This document shows positions 32,679-40,737 of a stretch of DNA of 64,000 bases, in pieces. This DNA is from Thiomonas sp. X19. GTDB lineage: Bacteria > Pseudomonadota > Gammaproteobacteria > Burkholderiales > Burkholderiaceae_C. The notes beneath the pieces were generated by a model that was not told where the DNA came from, did not search any database, and saw only the letters and a list, made by a program, of their open reading frames with translations. The DNA lies in NCBI RefSeq assembly GCF_900089495.1, contig NZ_LT605203.1, positions 2,259,622 to 2,323,621 on the forward strand, given 5' to 3'. A program made the position numbers and the translations under genes. The first letter of the stretch is position 1. Each line of letters opens with the position of its first letter.

Positions 32679-33503
32679 ATGACCTACATCAATGCTGATT
32701 TTGATGCTCTCTACGACACGCTCAACCACAAGAAATTTGACAAGCAACTGCACTACGTGGTTGCCGGCGGACGCGCCACGTTCGCGATCCCCGTTCTGCA
32801 TCGGGTGATCGGCACGGATGATCTGGTTCTCTGCGGCGCGCAAAAGGTCGAAATCAACCCCGATCACGATCATTGTCATGTGTACCCCGGTTCACGGATG
32901 TCGAACGCGTTCGGCCTGATCGCGTCCGGCGGCCTGGCTGTCACCATCCGGCAGAAGATTCTTGCCGGCGAAGAGATCCCACCGGAAGACGTGCGCAACC
33001 TGGTCGACACCCAATCGCCGCGCCTGGTGATCGCGCATTCCGCAGCATCGGCCCTGGCGATCCATCACGCCACCGGCGAGCCGGTGCTGTGCGCGCTCAC
33101 TCCCGACAACATGCTCCCGGCCGCGGCCTATGCCAGAAGCGTGCTGGGCGACAAGGCCGCCATCGTCCTGTTTCCCGACAACACCCCCGCGTCGCGACAG
33201 GCCGCGCTGCTTGCGGCCCACGCCGTCAGCGGCAAGGTGACCGGCATGAACCCGACGGCGCCCCAAATCAACCTGATGCATGGGCTTGTCGACGCAACAC
33301 AAGCAGCAGACGAGCGAGACCGAGCGCGGCCAACGCCAGATCCGCAGGCGGCGGAACGCGCAAGGTACGACTTCATCATGCACAACATTCTCGATCCGCT
33401 GAAGGCTGCGCAATGCGTCACACCGGCACAAAAAGTCTCTCGTGACAGCATTGATTTTCGTAAAGCGCAGGTGCGCTTCGGCGGAAACGACATCGAGCGC
33501 TGA
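32679..33503 (+). CDS. Toprim-like DNA-metabolism protein, paralogue A
   Basis: A 274-residue protein. Its core is a Toprim-like or P-loop-free alpha/beta fold: VLCGAQKVEINPDHDHCHVY PGS, VIAHSAASALAIHHATGEPV, LTPDNML and AAIVLFPDNTPASRQAALLA AHAVSGKV, where the FPDN Asp may be part of an acidic site. It is clearly homologous along its length to the next gene, of identical length. ATG 32679 follows motif copy 11. Plausible role: replication or priming of transferred DNA. Confidence is high for the gene, low for the function. Confidence 0.72.
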   Translation: MTYINADFDALYDTLNHKKFDKQLHYVVAGGRATFAIPVLHRVIGTDDLVLCGAQKVEINPDHDHCHVYPGSRMSNAFGLIASGGLAVTIRQKILAGEEIPPEDVRNLVDTQSPRLVIAHSAASALAIHHATGEPVLCALTPDNMLPAAAYARSVLGDKAAIVLFPDNTPASRQAALLAAHAVSGKVTGMNPTAPQINLMHGLVDATQAADERDRARPTPDPQAAERARYDFIMHNILDPLKAAQCVTPAQKVSRDSIDFRKAQVRFGGNDIER

Positions 33504-33695
33504 AGCCCATAGACCCCCCCATCAACTGACTCCAAAAGCCAGCGCAATGAGGGTTTGCGCCATGCGCATGTCAGCGCTGCGCACGCACGGCTTGTCCTCG
33601 CGCCCATTGCGGACGCCAAACCCTAGGCGCCAGGCATGGGGCGCGCGGCGTCCATGCACCAACTTGCCGCTGGCATCGCTAACCCGGAAACCACC
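33504..33695. other. Spacer with long imperfect inverted repeat
   Basis: No gene seen. GGGTTTGCGCC near 33551-33561 and GGACGCCAAACCC near 33611-33623 form an imperfect inverted repeat about 60 bp apart, inside GC-rich sequence. It could be a folded RNA leader or the remnant of a small insertion. The left arm also resembles the transfer-region motif but with altered spacing. Confidence 0.35.
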
Positions 33696-34520
33696 ATGTT
33701 CAAAAACCCCGCATTCGAAGCCGACTTCGGCAAGCAAAGCCCCGAATCCACCCGCCAGGCGATGGCCGCCGCCATGCGCGGTCAGCCGGCGCAATTCGTC
33801 GTGCCGATGTTTCGCATCAAGGGCGACACCATGCGTCTGGACGGCGCGCAGAAGGTCGAGGTCAACCCCGACAAGGCCGCGGTCTATCCCGGCTCGCAAT
33901 TCGGCGCCGGATCGTTCTCCATCATCCCGGTAACCGAGGCCATGCGCTTCAAGATGATGCTGGGCGAGCCGATGACGGCCAGGGATGCGCCTGATCCCGT
34001 CGAATTCGGTGGTCAGGTGGTGGTCACCCACTCCGTCGCATCAGCCCTGGCGATCTATCACGCCACCGGCGAGCGCGCCATCGTCATGCCGGCGTTCACC
34101 CCGGAGAACATGAAGGCCGTGGCCGAGTTCGCCAAGAACACGCTCATGGCCAAGGACATCGTGGTCGTGCCCGACAACTCGCATGCCTCCAGGCTCGCGG
34201 CGCGCGAGGCGGCCAAGGCCGTGGATGGCAAGGTGGCGCAGATCGACTATGGCCCGGAGCAGAAGAACTTGCTGGGCGTGATGGCCGAAGCCCGCAAGTG
34301 GGGCAACAAGCTGTTCCCCGCGCCGGGAAACATGCTGGACGAAGCCAAGCGCGATCGGTCGATCCAGGGCGCTGCCAAGCGCACCATCCGCGACCCCGTG
34401 CTGAACGCGGCGAAGTGGGACAAGGTGCCGATCCCCACCGTGACCCTCACAACCGTGACCCTCAACAACGGCCGTCAGATTGTCGCGCAGCGCCAGCCCG
34501 AGGCGGAAGTGGGGCGGTAG
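33696..34520 (+). CDS. Toprim-like DNA-metabolism protein, paralogue B
   Basis: A 274-residue protein homologous to the preceding gene: [60 protein letters not shown] and [20 protein letters not shown]. Both conserve the HS-ASALAI-HATGE core and the PDN acidic turn. Repeated direction and equal length imply tandem duplication. The C-terminal 60 residues ([20 protein letters not shown]) are unique to this copy. Starts at ATG 33696 ([14 protein letters not shown]). Confidence 0.72.
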   Translation: MFKNPAFEADFGKQSPESTRQAMAAAMRGQPAQFVVPMFRIKGDTMRLDGAQKVEVNPDKAAVYPGSQFGAGSFSIIPVTEAMRFKMMLGEPMTARDAPDPVEFGGQVVVTHSVASALAIYHATGERAIVMPAFTPENMKAVAEFAKNTLMAKDIVVVPDNSHASRLAAREAAKAVDGKVAQIDYGPEQKNLLGVMAEARKWGNKLFPAPGNMLDEAKRDRSIQGAAKRTIRDPVLNAAKWDKVPIPTVTLTTVTLNNGRQIVAQRQPEAEVGR

Positions 34521-34521
34521 C

Positions 34522-34548
34522 GGTTTGCCGTGTCCACACCATAAGCCC
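34522..34548 (+). promoter_or_regulatory. Transfer-region motif copy 12
   Basis: GGTTTGCCGTGTCCACACCA then TAAGCCC, beginning right after the preceding stop codon and 60 bp before ATG 34582. Confidence 0.72.
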
Positions 34549-34581
34549 ATCACCCGCACATGTCGGAAACCGGAGAACCCC

Positions 34582-36213
34582 ATGAACGCACTCGACACCC
34601 TCGACAACCTGGTTGACCAGGCCAAAGCCGACGCCGAACCGAAACCCGAAGCGCAGGAAGTTCCTGCCGCCACGTTTTCCATTGCCCCTGATCTTGTGGC
34701 CGCAACACCCATGCCGGCGGCTGCCGACCCCGACCTGTCGGTGGAGCAACACAAGCGCCTTGATCTGCTGCACGAGTACGAGGAACTGAGCGCCCCGGCG
34801 CGCACCGAGCGCAACGCCGCCATTGATGGGTTCGATGCCGACTGGCGCGAACGCTGGATGAAGCTGCAAGGCGACGTCGAGGATGCCCGCGCCAAGCGGG
34901 CTGAATCCCTGACCGCCGAGGGCGTGGCTGCGCATCTGCATGACAGTGTCCTGGCGAAAGAAACCGCCGCGCTGGTGGAAGACTTCGAGGCGCGCAAGGA
35001 TGCCGCAGCGCGCGACATGGACAAGACCATGCCGCGCCCGGCCCGCTGGGTCGATTTCCTGGGCGAGAAGGCGCAGGACAACCCTGGCGACCCGGTTCTG
35101 GAGTCCTTGCTGGAAGAAGCCAGGAAAGCGCCTGATCCCGGCATCGAAGGCTTCGGCGGTGTGCCACCCAAGGCCGTAACCCTGGCCGACCTGGTGCACA
35201 GCATCGACCAGGACGGCCAGATTCATTACAAGCGCGGCCTGCGCACCGTGATCCATGATCGCGGCTCCCGCCTGGACGTGCAGCGCAACGATGATCGCGA
35301 CATCGGGGCGGCGCTGAAGATTTCGGCACAGAAGTTCGATCTGAAAAAAGGTTTGATGCTCACCGGCGACTTGGCGTTCAAGGTCAAGGCCGCCGAGATC
35401 GCAGGCCGTCTGGGTTACCCGCTGCAGAACAGCGAACCCGAAGTGCTGATGGCCTGGAAGAAAGGCCGCGACCTGAACCCACAGCTCAAGCGCGCGGTCG
35501 TGCCCAGTGTCGAGCGCGGCATCACCGGCGATCTGGCGGTGGCCCGTCCGATTGCCGAGCGCACCGGCCCGGTGCAACTGCGCGCCGATCCGCTCACCAT
35601 CGAGCAGGCCGACAAGCTGGGGGTGACCCCCAACGGCGACGGCGTGGTGGTGATGCCTGCCGAGCGGGTGCTGGCTGCCGGGGCCGCGTTCCGCGAAACC
35701 CAGAATGCCGCGCTGCGCGTGCTGGCGCAAGCTGACCTGCGCAAGCCGGACGGCGGGGTCGACCTGGGCAAGCTCAAGGAATTGGCGCCCAACCTCACCC
35801 GCGATGGCGCACTCACTGAACTGGCGCGGGACGTGGTGATCGTGCGCGACGACCGCGTGATCCGCACCCGCGAAGCGCTCGGTCCTGAGCTAGCGCCGGT
35901 GATCGGCGTGGCCTACAGGACCGCAGGCGAACGCGCCCGTGAAAACGAAGAGGTCGCCGCCAGCATCGCCAGGGCGCACGAGGCCGAACGCGCGCAGGGG
36001 CAGGCTGCCGAACAGGATGCCGACGCCAAGAGCCTGCGGGTGCGCAACGTCGATGAAGAGCTGGAGGCTGTCGCCGCCAAGAAGGAAGGCCGCGAGGTCA
36101 AGGACGAGAAGCGCGAGATCAAGTCGGAAGAGGTCGCACTTCCCGGCCCCGCCGTCTTCCGCTCCGGGCGCACCGGCAAGACGATGGACATGGGCCAGGG
36201 TATCGGACTCTGA
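34582..36213 (+). CDS. LPD7-domain polyvalent protein
   Basis: A 543-residue, highly charged and helical protein. Around residues 215-275 it has an LPD7-type domain, [20 protein letters not shown] to [36 protein letters not shown], homologous to the C-terminus of TraI in this window. A Lys/Glu-rich tail follows ([20 protein letters not shown]). Such polyvalent proteins travel with conjugative elements and are thought to be delivered into or protect DNA in the recipient. ATG 34582 follows GGAG. First of a three-gene unit with the next two genes. Confidence 0.75.
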   Translation: MNALDTLDNLVDQAKADAEPKPEAQEVPAATFSIAPDLVAATPMPAAADPDLSVEQHKRLDLLHEYEELSAPARTERNAAIDGFDADWRERWMKLQGDVEDARAKRAESLTAEGVAAHLHDSVLAKETAALVEDFEARKDAAARDMDKTMPRPARWVDFLGEKAQDNPGDPVLESLLEEARKAPDPGIEGFGGVPPKAVTLADLVHSIDQDGQIHYKRGLRTVIHDRGSRLDVQRNDDRDIGAALKISAQKFDLKKGLMLTGDLAFKVKAAEIAGRLGYPLQNSEPEVLMAWKKGRDLNPQLKRAVVPSVERGITGDLAVARPIAERTGPVQLRADPLTIEQADKLGVTPNGDGVVVMPAERVLAAGAAFRETQNAALRVLAQADLRKPDGGVDLGKLKELAPNLTRDGALTELARDVVIVRDDRVIRTREALGPELAPVIGVAYRTAGERARENEEVAASIARAHEAERAQGQAAEQDADAKSLRVRNVDEELEAVAAKKEGREVKDEKREIKSEEVALPGPAVFRSGRTGKTMDMGQGIGL

Positions 36214-36218
36214 TCGCC

Positions 36219-36602
36219 ATGCGCGAACGGACGCAAGCGCAGCGCGAGGCGCTGGTGCGCCAGTCGCTCGTCCAGGATGACCGGCTCGTTCGGCTGCTGG
36301 CCGAGTGGGTCGGCCGCAACCTGTCGGGCTACGACTGGCAGGACAGCATCCCCTGGCGCATCGAGCGCGAGATCAGCGTGTTCATCCAGCGCGTCAATCG
36401 CTTTGTGAAACAGGAGCAAATGATGAAACCCGTAACCCTTGAAATCCCCGCGCGTGATGCGCAACGTCTGGGTGCCGTCGTCGATCACGACCTGGCGCCC
36501 GTGAACGAACAGGACGAGGCGCAAGGCGGTGAACGAACGCACGACCAAGCGCTGCTGGACGCCCTGGATCTGGGCATCGAGCCTGTCGGCCTGGGGGTGT
36601 GA
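36219..36602 (+). CDS. Hypothetical protein between LPD7 and ArdC-like genes
   Basis: A 127-residue protein, MRERTQAQREALVRQSLVQD onward, all helical and charged, with LLAEWVGRNLSGYDWQDSIP in the middle. It starts 6 nt after the LPD7 gene and ends 1 nt before the ArdC-like ATG, so it belongs to that operon. No motif recognised. Confidence 0.62.
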   Translation: MRERTQAQREALVRQSLVQDDRLVRLLAEWVGRNLSGYDWQDSIPWRIEREISVFIQRVNRFVKQEQMMKPVTLEIPARDAQRLGAVVDHDLAPVNEQDEAQGGERTHDQALLDALDLGIEPVGLGV

Positions 36603-36603
36603 C

Positions 36604-38931
36604 ATGAACATCCCCATCGAGGAACTGAACCCCGACCTGCGCCTGGGCGTGCAGGCCTATGCGTTTCTGGTCGCCGACAAGGGGCCTGGAACCTACACCT
36701 TCCCCCAGTTCGCCGACATCATCGGCGAGCGCTATCGATCCGCGAACGCACGGGTCATCGCTGCGGCGTTCCGGGAGTTGCCGGACGGCAGCGTCACGTT
36801 CGGCGCGGACGGCGCGGTGTCGGTTGATCTGCCGAGCCCGCAGCCTGCGTATTTTCCGCGTCCCGATGTTGCACGCAGGACGGATGACGACGCCGGTGTC
36901 AACCTGGTGGACCTTGCCGGTGGCGTGGTTCAGCCCGAGCCGGTCATCCATCTGGAGAACCCAACAGCAGGGGCAAAAGAAGGGATTGAACCAGGGCAAG
37001 CCCCGGCACGTGACTTCCGCCAGGAGTTCACCGACAAGGTGATTGTGGCGATCGAATCCGGCCAATCATTGCCGTGGAACAAGCCCTGGCACACGTTGCA
37101 AGGCTTGCCGCGCAACGCGGTGTCGGGCAAGCATTACCAGGGCGGCAATCGCGTGATCCTGGGCCTGGTGATGCTGGAGAAGGGCTACGCCGATCCACGC
37201 TGGGTGACGGTTAAGCAGTCCAACGATCTCGGCGGCCACGTGCGCAAGGGCGAGAAAGGCGTCATGATCGAGCGCTGGGACAGCAAGCCGTTCTGGCAGC
37301 GGCGCGATGTGGAGCTTGTTCACCAGGGGCGCATCGTTGGTGTCGATCGCAAGCGCGGCGTCGATGCGGCCGGCGTGCATCTGGTCGGCGGCGCCGTTGT
37401 TCCGCCTGCGTCTTTCACGGTCAAGCATGACAGCAAGGATTACTCCTGGAAGCAGGCCGAGCGCGCGCTGGATCTGCTGGTGGGGCGCAACTACGTCGTC
37501 TTCAATGCCGAGCAGTGCGACAAGCTGAAGCTGGAGCCGCTGGCGCCGCGCCAGAACATTCCTGTGCTGGAACGTGGCGAGCAGTTGATGACGGCGATGC
37601 AGGAAGACGGCGTGCGCTTCGTGCATCAGGGATCGCGGGCGTACTACGCGCCGGCCGGAGACCTGATCGCCCTGCCTCCGCACGACACGTTCAAGAGTGT
37701 CGAGGGCTACTACGGCACCGCCCTGCATGAGATGGGCCACGCCACCGGCGCCGAGAAGCGCCTGAACCGCGAGGGCATCACCGGCGGCCACCGCTTCGGC
37801 TCCGAGGGCTATGCCCGCGAAGAGCTGCGGGCCGAACTGTTCTCGGCCTTCATGGCGGCCGAGACCGGCATCCCGCACGACGATGACCAGCACACGGCGT
37901 ATCTGCAGTCGTGGGCCAAGGCATTGAAGCAGGACAAGAACGAGATGTTCCGGGCGGCGTCCGAGGCGGGCAAGGCGGTGGACTATGTGCTGGGCCAGGA
38001 ACAGGACTTGTTGCAGAAGATCGATCGCATTGATGGTCAGCTTGTCGGCCAGCTTGTCGGGCCGGAGGTTATTGACTTGTCGCAAGAACCTCATGCGTTG
38101 ACCTTTGCGGAGTTCGCTGGCATCGCGCATGCTGAAAAGCTGGGACCGAGCCATGGGCGGCAATGGGAAGTGTTCATGGGCAAGGAGTCGCTGGGCTTTG
38201 CCGATGGGCCGACGATCGATGGCGCATTGCGCCAGGTGCATGCGCGCGAGGTGAACAATGCCCTGTACGGCAATCAGCCTGAATCGCCTGAATTCCTGCG
38301 CAAATCCATGCCGCCTGCGCAAGTGCTGGCGGAGTATCCGGGGCTGCAAAAGCTGTGGGCGGGTGTGATCGATGCGCACCAGCCGGCGCACGAGGGCCAA
38401 GCCGCACTGGACGCCGCGATGGACAAGTTCCAGAGCGAGGTGCGGCGGGCGCATACCGCCGATCCACCAGCCGCTCAAGAGCTTGCCCCGCCCCAGAAAA
38501 CCATGTTCTGGCGCAAGGTGAGCAACGTCGAAGACATCTGCGACGACGTGGTGAACCTGCCGGGTGCCGGGACGCAAGGGTCGGATGCGGTGAAGGTGGT
38601 TGACACCAAGGCTCTCTCCGCGGCGGAGTACGACGCGTTCACCGCGGATTTCTTCAAGTCACAGTCCTGGTTGGCTGGCAAGGGTGGCGTCGAGCGCCTG
38701 GACGACGGCAGCGACCAGCGCCATGTCGTCGAGGTCACCGCGCCGGATCGCCAGACCCTGCACATCGACCCCAGCGGCCACGACTATGCCCGCTATGTCG
38801 GCATCCCCGAGGCTGATGTGGAGCAGGTGCGCGCCGCCCGGTCGCTGCTGGTCAGCGAACCAAAAAGCGTGGAGCCCGATCGGAAAACGCAGCGCCCACG
38901 GGCGAACAAGGCCCAGGCGCTTGAGCGTTAA
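36604..38931 (+). CDS. ardC: ArdC-like antirestriction protein with zincin domain
   Basis: A 775-residue multidomain protein. The ArdC core has the ssDNA-binding N-terminal domain (residues about 140-280: FTDKVIVAIESGQSLPWNKP W, GKHYQGGNRVILGLVM, GEKGVMIERWDSKPF) and the metalloprotease domain with HEXXH as YGTALHEMGHATGAEKRLNR (about 370-390), then EELRAELFSAFMAAETGI and YLQSWAKALKQDKNEMFRAA. ArdC proteins protect incoming single-stranded DNA from restriction. An extra N-terminal 120 residues and a C-terminal LPD-like part (HGRQWEVFMGKESLGFADGP) make it much longer than classical ArdC (about 300 residues). Confidence 0.88.
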   Translation: MNIPIEELNPDLRLGVQAYAFLVADKGPGTYTFPQFADIIGERYRSANARVIAAAFRELPDGSVTFGADGAVSVDLPSPQPAYFPRPDVARRTDDDAGVNLVDLAGGVVQPEPVIHLENPTAGAKEGIEPGQAPARDFRQEFTDKVIVAIESGQSLPWNKPWHTLQGLPRNAVSGKHYQGGNRVILGLVMLEKGYADPRWVTVKQSNDLGGHVRKGEKGVMIERWDSKPFWQRRDVELVHQGRIVGVDRKRGVDAAGVHLVGGAVVPPASFTVKHDSKDYSWKQAERALDLLVGRNYVVFNAEQCDKLKLEPLAPRQNIPVLERGEQLMTAMQEDGVRFVHQGSRAYYAPAGDLIALPPHDTFKSVEGYYGTALHEMGHATGAEKRLNREGITGGHRFGSEGYAREELRAELFSAFMAAETGIPHDDDQHTAYLQSWAKALKQDKNEMFRAASEAGKAVDYVLGQEQDLLQKIDRIDGQLVGQLVGPEVIDLSQEPHALTFAEFAGIAHAEKLGPSHGRQWEVFMGKESLGFADGPTIDGALRQVHAREVNNALYGNQPESPEFLRKSMPPAQVLAEYPGLQKLWAGVIDAHQPAHEGQAALDAAMDKFQSEVRRAHTADPPAAQELAPPQKTMFWRKVSNVEDICDDVVNLPGAGTQGSDAVKVVDTKALSAAEYDAFTADFFKSQSWLAGKGGVERLDDGSDQRHVVEVTAPDRQTLHIDPSGHDYARYVGIPEADVEQVRAARSLLVSEPKSVEPDRKTQRPRANKAQALER

Positions 38932-38960
38932 GACTGCGCGACACGGCTCCACGCCTCGCA

Positions 38961-38982
38961 AACCCGCTTCGGCGGGTTTTTT
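38961..38982 (+). terminator. Rho-independent terminator after the ArdC-like operon
   Basis: AACCCGC-TTCG-GCGGGTT followed by TTTT. A UUCG tetraloop hairpin with a T-tract, 30 bp after the operon. Confidence 0.9.
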
Positions 38983-39006
38983 GGTTATCTGGACTGGCGG
39001 GCGGTT

Positions 39007-39591
39007 TCAATCTTGCCGAGAAGCGCCGTCTTGTTCCAAGGCGCGAATGACGGTTGCCGGCACGCCCGCCACGAAGGTGTTGGGCGGAACGTCCTTGGTG
39101 ACCACAGCTCCTGCTCCAACCACTGAATTCTCACCCACGGTGACGCCGCCAAGGATCGTCGCGCCAGTGGCGATCCAGACGTTCCTTTGAATGATGATTG
39201 GTTTCGCCTCGATGTAGGCACGCCGCTGCGACGGCTCCAGCGCGTGGCCGGCGGTGATGATGTTCACGTTCGGCCCGATCATGACGAGGTCGGCGATGTC
39301 CACCCCGCCCATGTCGTAGATGGTGCAGCACTGGTTGATGAACACCTTGCGCCCGACCCGTATCCTGGTACCGCCAGCCGTATAGAATGGCGGGATCAGG
39401 CTGAAGGTCTCGTCGACATCCTGACCGGTCAACTCGCTGAAGATCTCCCTGACCCTGATGGCATCATCGAAGGCAAGCTTGTTCAGTTCAGCGGTCAGGC
39501 GCATGGACCGCCTGACGCGATCCACCTCCGCGCTCCACTTCGGGCTTGACGTCGATATGCGGGTCACCACAGGTGATTTCCTTGTGTCCAT
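39007..39591 (-). CDS. Hexapeptide-repeat O-acetyltransferase (LacA/NodL/Maa-like)
   Basis: A 194-residue left-handed beta-helix acyltransferase. The N-terminal MAC-like domain (VRRSMRLTAELNKLAFDDAI, FSLIPPFYTAGGTRIRVGRK) precedes hexapeptide turns: VFINQCCTIYDMGGVDIADL VMIGPNVNIITAGHAL with the catalytic His, then IWIATGATILGGVTVGENSV-like repeats and VVGAGAVVTKDVPPNTFVAG. It would acetylate a sugar hydroxyl. ATG 39591 (MDTRKSPV) is preferred over a start 8 codons earlier. It is the only metabolic-type gene in the transfer region and reads against its neighbours, so it looks like cargo. Confidence 0.85.
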   Translation of the reverse strand: MDTRKSPVVTRISTSSPKWSAEVDRVRRSMRLTAELNKLAFDDAIRVREIFSELTGQDVDETFSLIPPFYTAGGTRIRVGRKVFINQCCTIYDMGGVDIADLVMIGPNVNIITAGHALEPSQRRAYIEAKPIIIQRNVWIATGATILGGVTVGENSVVGAGAVVTKDVPPNTFVAGVPATVIRALEQDGASRQD

Positions 39592-39810
39592 GCAAGACTC
39601 ATCCGTTGTTCGCAACGCAGTGCCTGCACGCCTGCGAGGCGCAGTTCATTCCAGGGCACGTCGGCAGGTCTGGGGGTGGGGCCGTCGCTCCAGCGGATGT
39701 TATCGGGCAACGTGGAACGGACGGAACTGGCCGTGAACGGCCCGATCGCTTGACCGATCCCAACAAGCAAGCAATTTCAACCCTCCATTCCAGATACTCC
39801 TTTATTTCAT

Positions 39811-39833
39811 GGTTTGCGGCCCTTCGGCATCGC
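39811..39833 (+). promoter_or_regulatory. Transfer-region motif copy 13
   Basis: GGTTTGCGGCCCTTCGGCAT then CGC, 61 bp before ATG 39872. The last bases of the right half differ. Confidence 0.6.
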
Positions 39834-39871
39834 ATGCAAGCGGGTCGTCCGCTTGCTCGTCCGCACTCATC

Positions 39872-40462
39872 ATGAACAAACGCATCCTTGCCTCTGCCCT
39901 TGCCTCCGTCTTTCTTGCCCCTGCTGCCTTTGCCGGCGGTCTTGGCGTCTCGGCTGGCATTGCTACAACCAACATTCATGCTGGCAGCGCCTCGTCTGTG
40001 TCCGTGCCCGAAGCTGTGCTCGGCGTCTCCGACCAACTCGGTTCCGTCCTCGTCGGTGGCAACTTCGCCCAAGGCCACGGCCAGGGTGTGCATGTACATC
40101 AGTTCTCCGGTTTCGCTGATCTGCCCGTCTCGGTGGGACGGGTTGTCGCGGTGCCCTACGCCGAACTCGGCTACGACAGGATCGGTGCTTTCGCCGTGGA
40201 TCACACGGCTGTCGGCGTCATGGCGCAGACCAACACCGCCCCTGTGCAGGTGTTCGGTGGCATGAAGGTGGTTCGCACGTTCGGCGTTCAGGGCCTTGCC
40301 GGCGCGGAAAACGGCACGTATGCCGGCGCCGATCTGGGTCTTGGCTTCACCGCCGGGCCTGGCGCGGTGCAGGTCGCCGATGACTTCACGCGTTTGCCAA
40401 CCTCGGCTAGCGCCAACACGGATGTTGGTCGCTTTTCGGTCGGCTATCGCGTGGCGTTCTGA
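39872..40462 (+). CDS. Small outer-membrane beta-barrel protein (YfaZ-like)
   Basis: A 196-residue protein with signal peptide LASALASVFLAPAAFAGG. The mature part alternates polar and hydrophobic residues (GVSDQLGSVLVGGNFAQGHG, VVAVPYAELGYDRIGAFAVD) and ends with Phe (RFSVGYRVAF), typical of outer-membrane beta-barrels. Similar to YfaZ-type small porin-like proteins. With the adhesin and the glycine-zipper lipoprotein it makes a third element-encoded cell-envelope protein. Confidence 0.72.
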   Translation: MNKRILASALASVFLAPAAFAGGLGVSAGIATTNIHAGSASSVSVPEAVLGVSDQLGSVLVGGNFAQGHGQGVHVHQFSGFADLPVSVGRVVAVPYAELGYDRIGAFAVDHTAVGVMAQTNTAPVQVFGGMKVVRTFGVQGLAGAENGTYAGADLGLGFTAGPGAVQVADDFTRLPTSASANTDVGRFSVGYRVAF

Positions 40463-40590
40463 TTTTTGTGCCGTCCAGCCGCAGGTGACGCGCAACAGCG
40501 GCAGCGCGCAACGGGTTCAATCCCTTTGCGTGGGGCATCCTGCCTGGGTGCGCGCCGCCTGGCCCACGTCACGGGCCACACACCTTCCCT

Positions 40591-40613
40591 GAAGCCCGCC
40601 GCGTGCGGGCTTC
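40591..40613 (+). terminator. Hairpin after the beta-barrel gene
   Basis: GAAGCCCGC and GCGGGCTTC form a 9-bp perfect stem with a short loop, followed by TTCCGTTT. Terminator-like, though the T-tract is broken. Confidence 0.6.
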
Positions 40614-40621
40614 TTCCGTTT

Positions 40622-40646
40622 GGTTTGCGCCCCCTCGCGATAAGCC
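40622..40646 (+). promoter_or_regulatory. Transfer-region motif copy 14 (before traG)
   Basis: GGTTTGCGCCCCCTCGCGAT then AAGCC, 116 bp before ATG 40738, directly after the hairpin at 40591-40613. Confidence 0.75.
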
Positions 40647-40737
40647 TCCATCGGAACGTCTTTCGCCGATGCGGCATGGGCTGTTGATGCACACCGCCCA
40701 CACAACGCCACGCCATTCAACCCCAGGGGCAAAGAAC

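Noticed and set aside
33522..34031. Minus-strand frame of 169 codons
   Set aside because: Mostly shadow of the paralogue B gene; the tail in the gap looks protein-like but has no start of its own.
37066..38577. 503-codon minus-strand frame
   Set aside because: Shadow of the ArdC-like gene.
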